From Combretum micranthum (lineage: Eukaryota; Streptophyta; Magnoliopsida; Myrtales; Combretaceae): 64,000 nt of DNA. Under the pieces are notes generated by a model that saw nothing but the letters and a program-made list of their open reading frames with translations, ran no database searches and was not told the origin of the DNA. Made by a program: the position numbers and the translations under genes. The stretch covers positions 1 through 64,000 of the forward strand of contig JAMXBD010004259.1 of the NCBI GenBank assembly GCA_024138025.1, written 5' to 3'. Below, piece after piece: positions 25,701 to 37,803 of the stretch (the first letter of the stretch is position 1; each line of letters begins with the position of its first letter).

Positions 25701-26313
25701 AATTCAAAGTAGTACCACAGGATTCGTTGATCTGCTAACCCCGAATGGAGGGCGTAAATCCATTCAACATATGATTTCTGGTTGATCATATGTCTTGTTT
25801 GCCCATGTGGTTGTTGCATTTTATATGGATGATTAAACCAACTTGTTTGTATGTATGGATGTAAATTGTGGGATATGTGTATTCTGAAAGTACTTGCTCA
25901 CTAAGCAAGCACAACTTATACCTCCACAGTTTCTTTTTTATGCAGTTCCCGTACCTATGGTTGTGTCTCCGGACTTGGCCATCCCAAGTAATGCAAAGTT
26001 AGAAGTTTCCCCTAGAAGTTTATGTGTAGTTTTGTATAGACTTCCATAGGAAACCTTAAACGCTTGGGTTGTTATTAAAATCTAATACTGGGACTATTTA
26101 TTATTTTGCAGGGGAATGCCCCTTAGTATTTGTAAGAAATCCTAAGATACCTGTGGTTTATATTCTTATGCTTATCCTATTAAGTTAAACTATCTATCTT
26201 CAATTGCATATGTATTCTATTATCGTAAGGGAACGTCTTGCATATAATACAAGACTTTTAAATAACTGTGATAGTGATTCCGAAGTCTTATTTAGTATGT
26301 GGCGAACTATTAC
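22742..26313 (+). mobile_element. Gypsy-type LTR A, left part
   Basis: Starts TATAAGCCTCG, a one-base change from the TGTAAGCCTCG start of LTR C. Collinear landmarks in order: the CATTACTACCGG block (23120), TATA box at 23428, GCTAGGGATGTGGAAACAC (23691), the conserved GTTAAAATxACCAAGTTATGG block (25085), GGAGGGCGTAAATCC (25746), then GTGGCGAACTATTAC. Its last 27 bp lie at 35868-35894. Total about 3.6 kb. The TSD across the whole nest is CTAAC (22737-22741) against CTGAC (35895-35899). No gag or pol. Confidence 0.8.
23428..23436 (+). promoter_or_regulatory. TATA box of LTR A
   Basis: TATATAAAC, followed within about 60 bp by a CT-rich transcribed-leader-like sequence, as in LTRs B, C, G and H at the same relative place. 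Confidence 0.6.
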
Positions 26314-27514
26314 TGTAAACCCCCAAAAATTTTCATAATTCATAGAAAATAATTCTAAAAGTTTAAAATTGAAATCCCAAAAATCGACTCAAGTTAAAAC
26401 CAAATTCTAAATCAAGACAAACGCCAAAAAGGAAACCCTAAAACGCGAACCAAATTAAAACCTAATTCTAAATAAAGATAAAAAAAAAAACGAGTTTGAG
26501 AAATAAGGAACCCTCAAAAAAAAAAATAGAAAAAAAAAATCCAACCATCGGTTGAAACAACATTCGTACATCAATCAAATCACCTAACCGTTTCCTAACA
26601 TGCAAATTAAGACAATATATCCAAGTGACGATCAACAACAAAATTTTAAAACCCTCGATAAATTCAGAATCAGAAATTTCAATTTTCGCCAAAAGTCAAA
26701 TTGAGTCAACTCATAATCTTAGACTCGGTTAAACGATCCCGAGAACTAAAAACTATTACATAATCACAAATAAAAAAATAAAACATAAATGTCGAGCTAA
26801 AAATATAAAACGATCAAAACTCAAAAATTATACGATCTTACGAATATCTCGACAAAAACGGAAGTCAAACCAGAACCCTAAAGTCAATAAAGCCTATAAC
26901 GAACCCTAGTGTTTAAGATCCGGCAATCCCGCGTTTTCAAACCCTAGAAAACAAAATTAAGTTAATAGCTTAAAATAGTTCGTAATAACATAGGATAATA
27001 AAAATCATATTCGCGAATTTCGAGTGTCCTTCGGACCCGAACGGGATTGGTTCTCAAAAATCGTGTCTTGGAGCTCGGAATATTAAAAATATTCTGTTTA
27101 TACCAATAGACTCGTAAAAATACAAGGATTCCAAAAATATCAGTTTTAGAATTTTTCGATAGCTAAAAATTGCAGATATCGCCTTATTACGCTTATTTTT
27201 ATTACTACCGGTACTTTAATTGTCTAGTCTACTATTCATAGTACTTTTCTACTATTCATTACTATTTCACTATCTCTACTTTTTCTTACACCTATTTCTT
27301 ACACCTACATACCTATTTTCTTACTTTTTATATTTCCAATACACCTTTTATCAAATCATACCTTACATATTAATTATTTTCTTACAAATTTCACTCAAAA
27401 ATCAACTCACACCCCCTCTACATGTCCTAGAACCGGCGCCACCCTCCTCTCTCTTCACTCAATTATTTTCTTTTTCAATTTATTTTATTACATCTAAAAA
27501 TCACTCCAAAAATT

Positions 27515-27527
27515 CTATAAATACCCC
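27515..27527 (+). promoter_or_regulatory. TATA box of LTR B
   Basis: CTATAAATACCCC followed by a CT-rich leader; the same arrangement in reverse occurs in LTR G (48971-48980). Confidence 0.65.
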
Positions 27528-28126
27528 TTCCTCTTCCATTCTTTCACACAATTCATTTCACTACCAAAACTCTCTCAAAATCTCTCCATAAATTCTCTAT
27601 TCAAGAATTTTCCTACCAAATCTCTCTTAAACCAATTCCTCACAAAAATCATTCCTCATACATAAACCATCTACCACATATCACCACTCACATAATACCC
27701 ATTTCATCTACCATCTCATACCTCTTACATACTTTAGGTAAATATTTCTTTCCATCTATTATTCATCCATGTCATGTAACTTAACATGACTATGGTGTTG
27801 TTTTGAAACTCATATGAGTAGTAAAAGCAACAACATGTTCATGTTTTGTTCTTGTACATAAGCTTCCTATTTTATTATGTTGTGATTATTTGCTTCTAAT
27901 CTAACTTATATATATAGTACTATGTATATTATGTATATATATTTATTTAGAGCATATAAGCTCATTTGTTATTTATTTACTTTCAAGTTATGCAATTTAT
28001 TTATTTTATGTTGTTATTAAGACTAGTCTTTCTAGTCTTAGACTTATCCATATCAAGTCAAAACAACCTTTTGTTTATTTTTTTAAATTTTCGGGACTAG
28101 TCCATTCTTAGTCTCTGGATGCCTTG

Positions 28127-28190
28127 ATGAAGCTAAGGCTCCAATACTTGATCGGGATTCCTTGATGAAGCTAAGGTTCCCAATGCTTGA
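28127..28190 (+). repeat. Doubled TTGATGAAGCTAAGG motif in LTR B
   Basis: Two near-identical units containing CCTTGATGAAGCTAAGG and a CAATxCTTGAT phrase. LTR H carries the doubled form in reverse (56035-56105), LTR G a single unit (48424-48470). Confidence 0.75.
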
Positions 28191-31003
28191 TATTTTATTT
28201 TCTTGCTTATTATTTGTTTCTAGTATTTTCCTATGTTCTTATTATTTTATATGCTCATAATACTTGCATCTACATAATGTTAATGTCTCAACTAATTCAA
28301 AAGTAGAATTTTATTAAAAGAACTTAAAGCTAAATTTTCTATTATGTGACTTGTCACAAAATAATGAAGTTATTATCAAACAATATAGAAATAGATTAAT
28401 ACAAGTTTCTCAAAGTTTTATTAAGTATCAAAGATAGTTTTACCAAGGAAACGTAAGAAATAAATATTTTGATTATGGGAACCTAAGTTCTAGTAAATTA
28501 ATTGGTTAATTTTCAAAGTCCTTACAAAAAGCTTAAAGATTAAACTCTTTTAAACTCCATGACCAAAACCAAGAAACAACTAGTTTTCAAAGTTAAGATA
28601 AAATCAACTCATAAAGTTATATACCCACTTAGGAAAATAATGATTTAAAGTTCCTAAAGAAGAGACTTGTTTTCAAATAATATGAGCAAGATAAGATAGA
28701 AAAATGATTTTTAGGAATAAAGAGAATTCTTTTCAAAAGAAATAAAAGAACAAGTTTAGAAAACAAAAACTTACATTTTAAAATAATAAAAATAAGAAGA
28801 CAAGACTCATTTTCTAAAACCATCTTAAAAACAAAATTATAAAAGGTTTTCAACAAATATACTTTTGATAAAAATTGACCTTTTATCACTAAAAGTGAAA
28901 TTTATGAAAGACCAAGGTTAAAGAAAATTTACTTGTTTTGAAAAAGAATGAAGGAAATAAAATAAGAATATACTCATTTATAATATAAAGTTTCTTCCAA
29001 ATACTTGAAAAGAAATTATCAAAGTTAAAAGTTTTAAACTCAAAATGAATTATTTTATGAAATAAATTGTTGAGACACTACCATTAGAAATTTTGCATAT
29101 AAAGTGAGCTTATCTATGTACCCAATTATATATATATATTGTTACAAAAGGATTTTCTTTAAAATAAAGTTGAGTTAGAAAATGGATTCTTGCAAAAGTT
29201 TAGAGAATTCGTTTTAAATCTGCACCTGACGTTTTCGAAACCCAAATGACCTTTTATGACCAAGATAAGTTTAGAAATGGATAGATCTTTTCGAATAGGT
29301 AGAAAACGGTATATTATATACGAAATTCCGAGTTAAAATGAGCAAGTTATGACCATTTTAAGTTGGAATTTCCTCTTATACGATTTTACCGCGATTTTAA
29401 AAAAAGTTTAGAATCTCCAAGAATAGAAATTTCATGAGAGACTTATCCTGAGTATTTCTTTTGTCTAGGTGACGAAAGATACGAGATTACCATACCCGAG
29501 GATTACTACGACTAAGAAGATCGCAAAATGGACGAGTGAGTTATTCTTCTTAATTTCGTTACCTTGCTTGTGCTTGTAAAGTAGTGGCATTAGTATACTA
29601 AGGAAAGATGAAAATTGATATATACTTGGGGAATTTGGGATTATGTATATGTGATTCTATGTATGAAATGAGAATTAAGAATATCAACTGTTTGTTTAAA
29701 TAATTTTGTTGCTTACTTGTATTGCTTGTTTATTGTTTGCTAAATTGATTGATCGCCCCAATAAACCCTATTAAGGTTTGGCTTAAGAAAAATAAAACGC
29801 TCACGCATAGCATCCATTGAGTCACATCTAATTCGGAAGGCTGCTACTCCTACGCGTAGAGTTGGATTGGCTGTGATCGTGCGGTGCCACAGGCCATGTT
29901 CCTTCATAGAGAATCCAAATCGCTGGGGAAAGCGACTCTAGGTTCGGAGCCGAGCCAACCGAACGCTGTAGGTGAGGACCTTCAACCCCGATCCCTAACC
30001 TTTGATACAGCGGGGTAAATCCGTTTCTATATATAGTTTCCGGATGATATATATTTGCGTAATCATGTGATTGTTGCATTGTATGCATAGCATATATGTG
30101 ATTAAATAAATAAATTGTTTGAAATTATGGTGCGAATGAAAAGGAATATCTCACTAAGCTAGTGTACTCATTACCCTGTAAGCCTCGGAAAAATTTCAGT
30201 AAATAATTCTAAAGATGAACTTGGAAATAAAACCCTGAAAGTCACTCTAAATTAAAACCGAACTTCGACAATCCAAATTCCGAACGAATCTGAAATTTCA
30301 GAGTCGTGAAGAAAAATAAGGAACCTCAGAAACAAAATAGCAACCCAATATACTTCCCTTCTAAAACTCTATGTACAAACTTTTATATTTAACTCCAACT
30401 TATAAATTCGGATATACAGAGCCTTAAAAACAAACTGTTAAGAAGTGAATAGTAATTAACCTTCGGATACAATCAATCCAAAGGAATTCTGAGAACGTTG
30501 TGAGATATTAAATACTTATGAAAATCGACCTTAAATTAAGTCTCCAACCAAACAAGTCTATATATATAAAATATCAGTTTTATTGGCAATGGGGTAAACC
30601 GAAAGGTCAACGGGAACCTGAGTCCCCAAAACTCCAAGAACTCCGTACCTGACCCGCAATCTCGTATTCCTAAACCAAGGAGTTGGAATAAGAGGAAAAG
30701 GTATAATCGATTCGTATTAAGTCTAGGATACTCTGGAAAGATGAGATCACGAATTTTTCGACCTATTCCATCTGATCAGGTGCCAGTTTCAAAAAGCGTG
30801 CCCTGGGATCGAAATGTTAAAAATATGTTATTATGCCGTTAGACTCATATTTCTATAAGATCTTAAGTTATTAGTTTTACAAATTTTCAAATAGCTAGAA
30901 TTATCTGATTTTAAATCTATTTGTATTTCGTTACTACCGGTAATAGTGATCTTCAGTACGATTTAATATTATTAGTTACCTAAATTGTTATGATTATCAT
31001 GAT

Positions 31004-31921
31004 TGTCAAACCTCGCGAGTCTACTCGTACGTTTCTACGAGTTTACGAGTTGATGATGATATTTCGATTCAACTCGCATTCAAATCGTTTTTTGAGTAAA
31101 CTCGTAAGTAGAATCGTAGAATCGTGAGTAGAACGGTAGAATCGTGGTAGAATCGGTAGTAGAATCGTAAGTGGAATCGTAGTAAAATCTTAAGTTGTAA
31201 TTTTATACTTTTTTTTTTCTATTTGAACTTTAAAAATGCAATCAATTTAATATTTAAATTTAGGGTTTTGGGTTGGTTCTTGATATTTATCTTATCTAAC
31301 TTAATTTTATTTTTTTAATATTTTTTTCTTTTATTTCCTTTTTTTTTTTTTTATTTTTTAGAGAGTTATTTCTTTAGGATATAAACTATGATAATGATAT
31401 ATTTTGAACATTTTGAATGAAAATTAAAATAATATATATAGTGCTATGTTTTTTTCCCTTTTTTAATAATTTTCTATCTATAAATATATTTGCCATAAAT
31501 ATAATGAATTTTATGTAATGATTTTTTGTGCAAATATATAGTGAACATGAAAATATTCATCACTACACAAAACTACTACTTACACATGATAATTTAAACG
31601 ATTTGCAATACATCTTAATAATTATAGATTATGAATCATCATTAAATGAAAATAATTATTTTAAATATAAAATTGCACTAAATATATTAATGACAGTATG
31701 TGAATTATGATTAATAAAACTTAAATTTTGGTTGTACATAACTAATTTAATACTAAATTCTTTATTTTCATAATTATTTCAAAGTTTTATTATTTTAGTA
31801 AGTACATCAATAATTTTTGTAAGTAAATTTACATTAGTTGTAGAATCTTACGATTCAGTTTCGATTTACGTTCCGATTCTACGGACCCCTTAGCGATTCT
31901 AGGTAGAAATCGAGTTTGACA
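31004..31921. mobile_element. Non-autonomous hAT-like element
   Basis: Terminal inverted repeats TGTCAAACCTCG (left) and CGAGTTTGACA (right). The flanking 8-bp duplication is ATCATGAT (30996-31003) against ACCATGAT (31922-31929), 7 of 8 matching, which fits hAT. Next to the left end many short units resembling AGAATCGTA recur (31100-31190). The right subterminal region has TACGATTC-like and GATTCTA phrases in reverse, as expected of transposase-binding arrays. AT-rich interior without a transposase. Confidence 0.65.
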
Positions 31922-32580
31922 ACCATGATGATTATTGTTATTATTATTCTTATAGTGTATACCTTAGTTCTCCTAGTGATCGGATGGTGATCGGACAAAG
32001 TTCGGGAACCGGAGAATGAAACCCTATATCGGTCTGGTTCAAGCTTAGTGAGAGGAGCTTAGAAACCCTAGATCTGGCTTTCCTTCATTGTCATAACAAA
32101 AGAGGTTTTATAAAGTAAATGAATCTGCATTATCATTCTAAAGTATATTTTAGGCCTTTGAAAGTTTCAAATTCGGGAATTTTTCAATTCCGGGCCTTCC
32201 CGAGCCCAATTACGGAAAAGCGTGCCCCGGGACCACAAACTCAGAAAAATCTTTTGGAATATTCATTAGAACCGTAATTTTATAAGGGTTCCAAAAATAT
32301 CAATTTTATAATTTTCCGGGCTATAAAAAATAAAGTTATAGCCTTTTCCCGTGTTTTCGTTACAACTGGTAAAGTAGATGTCTTGTCTAATTTGCAAGTA
32401 CAACCTACACTACACACTATCCATACCCTATTCTTACATCCCTACAACTACTCAATTATATTTTCTTTTCCAAGAAATTTTTGTCTCCTATTAAATTATC
32501 ACTTTTATTACATTTATTACACAATTTCAAATTTATCAAATTTCAAACACACACCCACACAACCATTTGTCCGCGCCATT

Positions 32581-32608
32581 CCCCCCCCCCCCCCCCCCCC
32601 CCCCCCCC
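32581..32608 (+). repeat. Poly-C tract (28 C) in LTR C
   Basis: Uninterrupted C run just upstream of the TATA box. LTRs A and B have only short C-rich sequence at the equivalent place. Confidence 0.85.
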
Positions 32609-32672
32609 TACATGCCCCAATTTGATTTAATTTATCTTTTTATTTACTTCAAACAAACCCTAAATTCACTAG

Positions 32673-32680
32673 TATAAATA
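32673..32680 (+). promoter_or_regulatory. TATA box of LTR C
   Basis: TATAAATA followed by a CT-rich leader, at the same place relative to downstream landmarks as in LTRs A and B. Confidence 0.6.
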
Positions 32681-35444
32681 ATCATTAACTTTCTCTCTCC
32701 TTCATTTCATTCTTCATTTTCCAAAAATCACAAAACACTCTCTCCTCTCTCCCCATATTGCCGTGAGCCCTCCCCATTCCACACACACACAACAAGCTCT
32801 TTCCTTCTTCATTCCTTCATCAAAGTCTTCCTTAGGTGATGATTTTTAAGTTTATTACTCCTAAATCTTGTAATGGCAAGACTTTTCTTGTGTGTTTTCC
32901 ACCGTAAACCCCATGAGCAAATGCTAGGGATGAGAAAACACTAATACAAGAATCTCAAGCCATCACAAGAAGTGGATCTAAAGTTTAAATGAGTTTTTGA
33001 TGAAGATAGTGTTGTGTTCATGCATGTAAAGTAGGGATCATGCATAGATATTCATGTTCATGCCATGAAATCCATGAATCATGCATGATATTTAGTCGAT
33101 ATAGTGTTTAGACATTCACATCTTCATCTACATTCATGTTCATATGTTTATTTTGATTTTTATGCATTTTTTATCATGAAAGTGTAGCCTGGCCCATGTA
33201 TAGATATGTTAGATGGTAGATCTACATGTATAGGAGACTAGAAACTTGAGAAAGAAGTTATTTTGTTAGGGAAGCTTAGTTGAAAATTCGGATGATTTTG
33301 AAACCCTATTTTAAAAGCCACCAAAACCACTTCAAAACTTATATTTTTCATGAAAAATGAAGGGTATGTGTAATAGGTGTCTTGAAGGGATGATTTTCAC
33401 AAGTCTAATTGAGTTTAGGCATGAGTAAAATGTAAAACAAGTAGTGGAGTTAAAAAAAAATATTGAGATAGTGAGTGGTAGTGAAATTCGTATTTTAGGA
33501 TAGTGCCTACATAAACACCTAGTATCTAAGTTTAGATGGCATGTTTTATGAGTCAAAGGGGGTCCTTAGACAATGGATATAATGAAGCTTCAATTTTTGA
33601 TGCATTAAACAAGTTTTCCCATAAAGAAAATGCAGAAAAGGAAATTTCCAAAATTTGGATTTTTATTGAAGGCTTGTTTAAAACATATTTGCCAAATGCA
33701 AAATGTACATTTCTATGCATAAATGAAGGTCATGATTAGTATAGATATTGAGAACTCATTTTTATTTAGATAACAAGTAAATCCTCAAGAATAAAATCAT
33801 AAAAACCCTAGGAAACGTAGTGTTGGAAAGAATGGCTTCTTATAAGTGAGCATTATGGAATTTCTTGATAATTAGGAGTTCACGTGAGTTCATCATCAAA
33901 GATCATCAAAATTATGCATATGTTGAGCTCATTGCATGATATTCATATTAGGAATTCATTCATATATCATCTATACATGAATTGTCAACTAGGAACCTTT
34001 TTATCAAAAGCGAGACAATTTTTCGAATCGGAAAAGTTAGGGGACAGATCTGATTCCTCTGTTCCGTGACCTTAATGTTTTCAAAGCTTGATAATAACAT
34101 TAGAATCGGATAGATCTTTCGAAGTAGATAGAAATCGATATAAAATTTGTGAAATTCCAAGTTAAAATGACCAAGTTATGGTCGTTTTAAATTGGAACTT
34201 CCGCAAATAGCGAGAATTCCGATTTCGAGTAGTTTAGATGCATAGCTTGAATTAGTTTAGTGAAGAGATTCTTATTAGGCTATTTTTTTTATTTGGTAGG
34301 TGATCCCGAGTACGACGATACCCTGTCACCGACTACCATTGGTAAGAGACTGGCGTACCATGGCCGAGTGAGTACTACTTCCACTCTCAATTAATGTTTG
34401 TGATTGTACTATTAGTGGCACTAGTGGTGTAGGCAAAGATAAAAATGGACATGTATGATGGGGTATATGGGAATTATATATTTGTTTGCTGTGGATGTGT
34501 GAAATGGAACGTAAGAATTATCAAAACCAGGTGTTAAGCTATTGATTGATTAGCTAGCATTTTATATTGATTGTCTGCGAATAATTGTTGGTCATCTAAA
34601 AGAATCGGATTAATATATATTTGACTTCAATTGTAACTGGACTCATTCATATCACGACGGGGATGGAGCATTAGCGTTGGTTCGTTTTTCGTGATCCATA
34701 AAACGAATATGTTGGTTAATCGTGATCCATAAAACGAATATGGTGGTTGATCGTGATCCACAAAATGAAATATTGTTTAGTTGACCGTGAGCTTAAACGG
34801 CGTCGCACCGCAGGATTCGTTAATCTGCTAACCCGGGATGGAGAGCGTAAATCCATCCACATATGATTTCCGGTTGGTCATATGTTTGTTGAACTCACTC
34901 GTTTGATGCATTTCACTTGGTTGATTAATTACTTGCTTGAATGTTTTATATTAATTGTGATTCGGAAGTCTTCACTCACTAAGCTAGTGTAGCTTATACC
35001 CCAATAGTTTCCTATTGCAGTATGAATACCTTTGGCTATCTCCGAGGACCCGGGGACATCAGGTACAGCTCTTAGAAGTTGAGGAGCTTTTGTTAAAGCC
35101 GGGACCTAAAAATAGAAATGGATTTCTAATCATGTTTCCCGGGACCAGTGTCCGAAGGATAATAGAAGGAACTTTGTGAGCTTGAGAATTCCTAGCATTG
35201 TTATCGGGGGTATGCCCCCTAGTTCATGTAATAGAATAATTCTCTGTAAGACGGTCATGATTTACATTCTTCCTGCTATTTATGTCTCCTTAAGCTATTA
35301 CGAGGCAAGGTATGGTCTATGAATGTTGAGAGCGAGCCTTACACCCGACATTCAAACTCATGGAAAGATTAAGGTTGTCTTACTTGAGTTTAAATGTTGA
35401 GTGTGGCGGACTATCACGTGTAGAGCACACTTTGGGGCATGACA

Positions 35445-35862
35445 ACCCCTATATATTTTGTTGAAACAGGTATACCCGTGGCTTAAATTGAGGATCATGA
35501 CATTAAGGAACTCATGGATGGATGGTTAAGCTTCTATGAAGGAAATGGGATCATAAGATGAAGTAATGTTGTAAGGATCTTTATATGAAATGACCTATAT
35601 GATAAGTGATGTATATTTATTTGAAGTGGGATATGCCCCTAAGAATTGAAATGCAATATGTATGTTTTATGATAAGTATTCTCTTTACCTTGTTACTTAT
35701 TTATTATCAATATAAATTGCGCTACTCCGATGCGTTCCATTGGTTGTGATGTACGCCTTGTACATGATATGGAAGCCTTTGCATGACTAAGGTAGTCATT
35801 CCTAGGCTTTAGCATTGTGTACGGCGGACTGCCACGTTTAGGGTACCCCTCGGGGCGTGACA
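35445..35862 (+). mobile_element. Gypsy-type LTR B, right part
   Basis: Resumes LTR B after nested LTR C and ends CCCTCGGGGCGTGACA. Collinear with the tail of LTR C from about 35000. Followed directly by the TSD ATTAC and the tail of LTR A. Confidence 0.8.
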
Positions 35863-35867
35863 ATTAC

Positions 35868-35894
35868 GTTTAGGGTACCCTTTGGAGCATGACA
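35868..35894 (+). mobile_element. Gypsy-type LTR A, terminal 27 bp
   Basis: GTTTAGGGTACCC through GGAGCATGACA, the 3' end of LTR A. It looks like a micro-duplication of the LTR B end but is explained by nesting of B in A. Confidence 0.8.
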
Positions 35895-36708
35895 CTGACC
35901 TTCACTTAATTTGGGTAGACAAAATGTCTTACTAGAGATCAATTATATCTTATAGGTTTAAAAGGTGTTTAAGACCTACTACCAACATTAGGTAAACCTA
36001 CAGGATCGCACACAAAACAACGAACCAAAGGGTTATAGGTTAATGTTAAACCCAGTAGGAATTATTAATATGTTTATTATTCTTAGATGGTTTAAGAATA
36101 AGAAACAATTATAAGATAAAAATAATAAATAATAAAATATGGTATTTTATTAAATATTATTATTTCCTAATATATCTGTCATTAAGGTTTCTCACTCATC
36201 TATATATAGATATAGATATGGAGAAAAAGTAATAATTAATAAAATAGTATATTTTATTAAATATTATTATTTACTAATATATCTCTCATTAGGGTTTCTG
36301 ACTCATCTATATACATTGATATAGACAGCTTCTCCTAAGTCATAGAGGTAAGATTTCATTACGTAAATTAGACCTGTAGAGAAATTCTGCAGACCTAAAA
36401 AGGGAGAGAAAGAAAAAAGTTTTCTTTGTGAGATAATTCCTACATGAATTAGATTCATGATTGAGTGCTAACACACATATCAATCTTTTGGGTGTTCATT
36501 TGTGTGTGGATACCATAAGGGTACTCGTTTCCTACAGCATCTTTTGATATGCTCCATCATCAGATATGAAACTCTACAAAAGAGGTAATTTTCGAAATTC
36601 CTCTTGTGTTCAATTTAGTTGTTAAACACATGATCCTAGGTTGTTTAAGGTTTTAATTTTAAAATCTCCGTTATAAGCCTATTTTATGAAACCTTAAAAC
36701 CCAACAAC
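35895..36708 (+). mobile_element. Copia-type solo LTR L, right part
   Basis: Continues the LTR broken at 22741. Contains a 107-bp duplication with TATATATAG-like boxes (36131-36330) and ends AAAACCCAACAACA. The word AGGATCGCACACAAAAC (36001) resembles plant copia LTRs. Directly followed by LINE zf-RVT sequence. Confidence 0.55.
36131..36330 (+). repeat. 107-bp tandem duplication in copia LTR L
   Basis: Copies start AATAAAATATGG (36131) and AATAAAATAGTA (36238). Both contain AAATATTATTATTTxCTAAT and GGTTTCTxACTCATCTATATA. They sit around the TATA-like sequences, where copia LTRs often carry enhancer repeats. Confidence 0.8.
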
Positions 36709-37803
36709 AGCTACCTTATTTTAGACTTTAGTATATAGAATGAGAATTGGGAGTGGATCTAGAAGACCTCATGTTACCTAAAAATCAAATCCTTCCTCTA
36801 GAAACGAACCCATGATGCTATCTGTACCCGCTCTAACTTAGTAAAAAGGGGCCTCCCATTAGATGTCAGATGCCTTCTTTGCCAGGATGAACTCGAAACC
36901 TCTTAACACCTCTTGAGAAATTGCAAATTTTCACAGCTTTAGTAGCAAAACCTAAATAACTCCCCTAGTTTCCTATCTTCCTTCCAACTAAACTTCCAAG
37001 AATGGTTTAAATCAAATGCTTTCTTAGGCATTCAAACTTGCATAAATCAAAAACCACTATGGTCTTGCACCTTTACCTTCTTCATCTAAGAAATTTGGCT
37101 TCAAAGAAATAAGATAATCAATAAGGAACCCTATCAAGACTGGTAGCTTTCCACAAAGACTAAAGCATCCAAATGGTGGGCTGCTCAGAAGAAAAGGAAC
37201 TCCCAATTCACCCTAGAAAGATTAGGAATGGCAAAATTTAATTGTGATGCGAGCTGCTTAGACTAAGAAAAGCCTATATAGGAGGAATCTGTCGAGACTC
37301 CTAAGTAACCATCATCACAAGATTCTGCAAACAAATTACTTGGGCGTCCCCTCCAGAAGTTGAATTCATTGCTATCCTGGAGGTCATTAACCTTAGCTTG
37401 GGAAAAAAAACATCACTTATGTGCTGTTTGAAACAGGCACACTCAATGTAGTTAAACTCATTAATTGTGATAATCCAACACTCTCAACCCCTTTTCTCAA
37501 TCTTGTTTCTGCTTGCAACGATAAGCTAACAAGGCTAGAAGGTCTAAAGGTAACTTACACTCAATCCACCCTACCCTACACTCGAAATACAACTGTTTTG
37601 CAGACAGCATCGCAAAAGCGACCTTGGAAGGACTCTCTATTCATCTTTCTTTCCTTGTTGTTTTAGATTTTTCTTCTGTTTGTAAGCTGTTAAAATTTGA
37701 TGATGGTTTTGTAAGCCTTGATGAAATTTATGATAGCCCAAGCTAACCTTGTGCTTGTTACTCTCTTTAATGGTTTTGAATGTCTTTAAACTACGAAAAA
37801 AAA
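36709..37803 (+). pseudogene. LINE 3' end: zf-RVT, RNase H, tail
   Basis: After the nest the LINE resumes. zf-RVT remnant near 36835-36940: NLVKRGLPLDVRCLLC then DELETS and LLRNCKF. Linker: FQEWFKSNAFLGIQTC, with WLQRNKI in another frame. The RNase H-like domain at 37225-37710 begins AKFNCDAS, with the first catalytic Asp as in the usual KxNxDGA. It continues with YIGGICRDS, PPEVEFIAILE carrying the second acidic residue, and NYCADSIAKATLEG (usual RxxNxxADxLA). Single-base shifts and stops break the frame. Just beyond the ORF an 8-base A tract (37796-37803) marks the 3' terminus. Confidence 0.85.

Larger units (their letters stand above)
26314..30176 (+). mobile_element. Gypsy-type LTR B, left part
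   Basis: Starts TGTAAACCCCC inside LTR A. Its right part is 35445-35862 and ends GGGGCGTGACA. The TSD is a perfect ATTAC (26309-26313 and 35863-35867). Total about 4.3 kb. Landmarks: ATTACTACCGG (27202), TATA box (27515), a doubled TTGATGAAGCTAAGG motif (28131-28190), the conserved AAGTTAT block (29330) and GCGGGGTAAATCCG (30009). Small open frames (27220-27591, 28629-28889, 29828-30088) are chance; no pol domains. Confidence 0.85.
30177..35444 (+). mobile_element. Gypsy-type LTR C with duplicated U3
   Basis: Starts TGTAAGCCTCGG inside LTR B and ends TTTGGGGCATGACA. TSD nearly TACCC (30172-30176), with ACCC retained on the right. After removing an hAT-like insertion the LTR is about 4.3 kb, because the U3 landmarks occur twice: AAAGCGTGCCC at 30792 and 32216, and CGTTAC-AxxxGGTAA at 30929 and 32358. 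Further landmarks: TATA box (32673), a 28-base C run (32581), GCTAGGGATGAGAAAACAC (32924), the conserved AAGTTATGG block (34159), and GAGAGCGTAAATCC (34841). No gag or pol; open frames such as 33536-33739 are chance. Confidence 0.8.

Noticed and set aside
27220..27591. 123-residue plus-strand open frame
   Set aside because: Covers the promoter and leader of LTR B. It is a composition effect of CT-rich sequence and crosses the TATA box.
32383..32625. 80-residue frame ending in poly-Pro
   Set aside because: The Pro run is translation of the 28-base C tract in the LTR; not a protein.
35821..35899. Apparent micro-duplication GTTTAGGGTACCC..GCATGACA
   Set aside because: Better explained as the end of LTR B followed by TSD ATTAC and the tail of LTR A.
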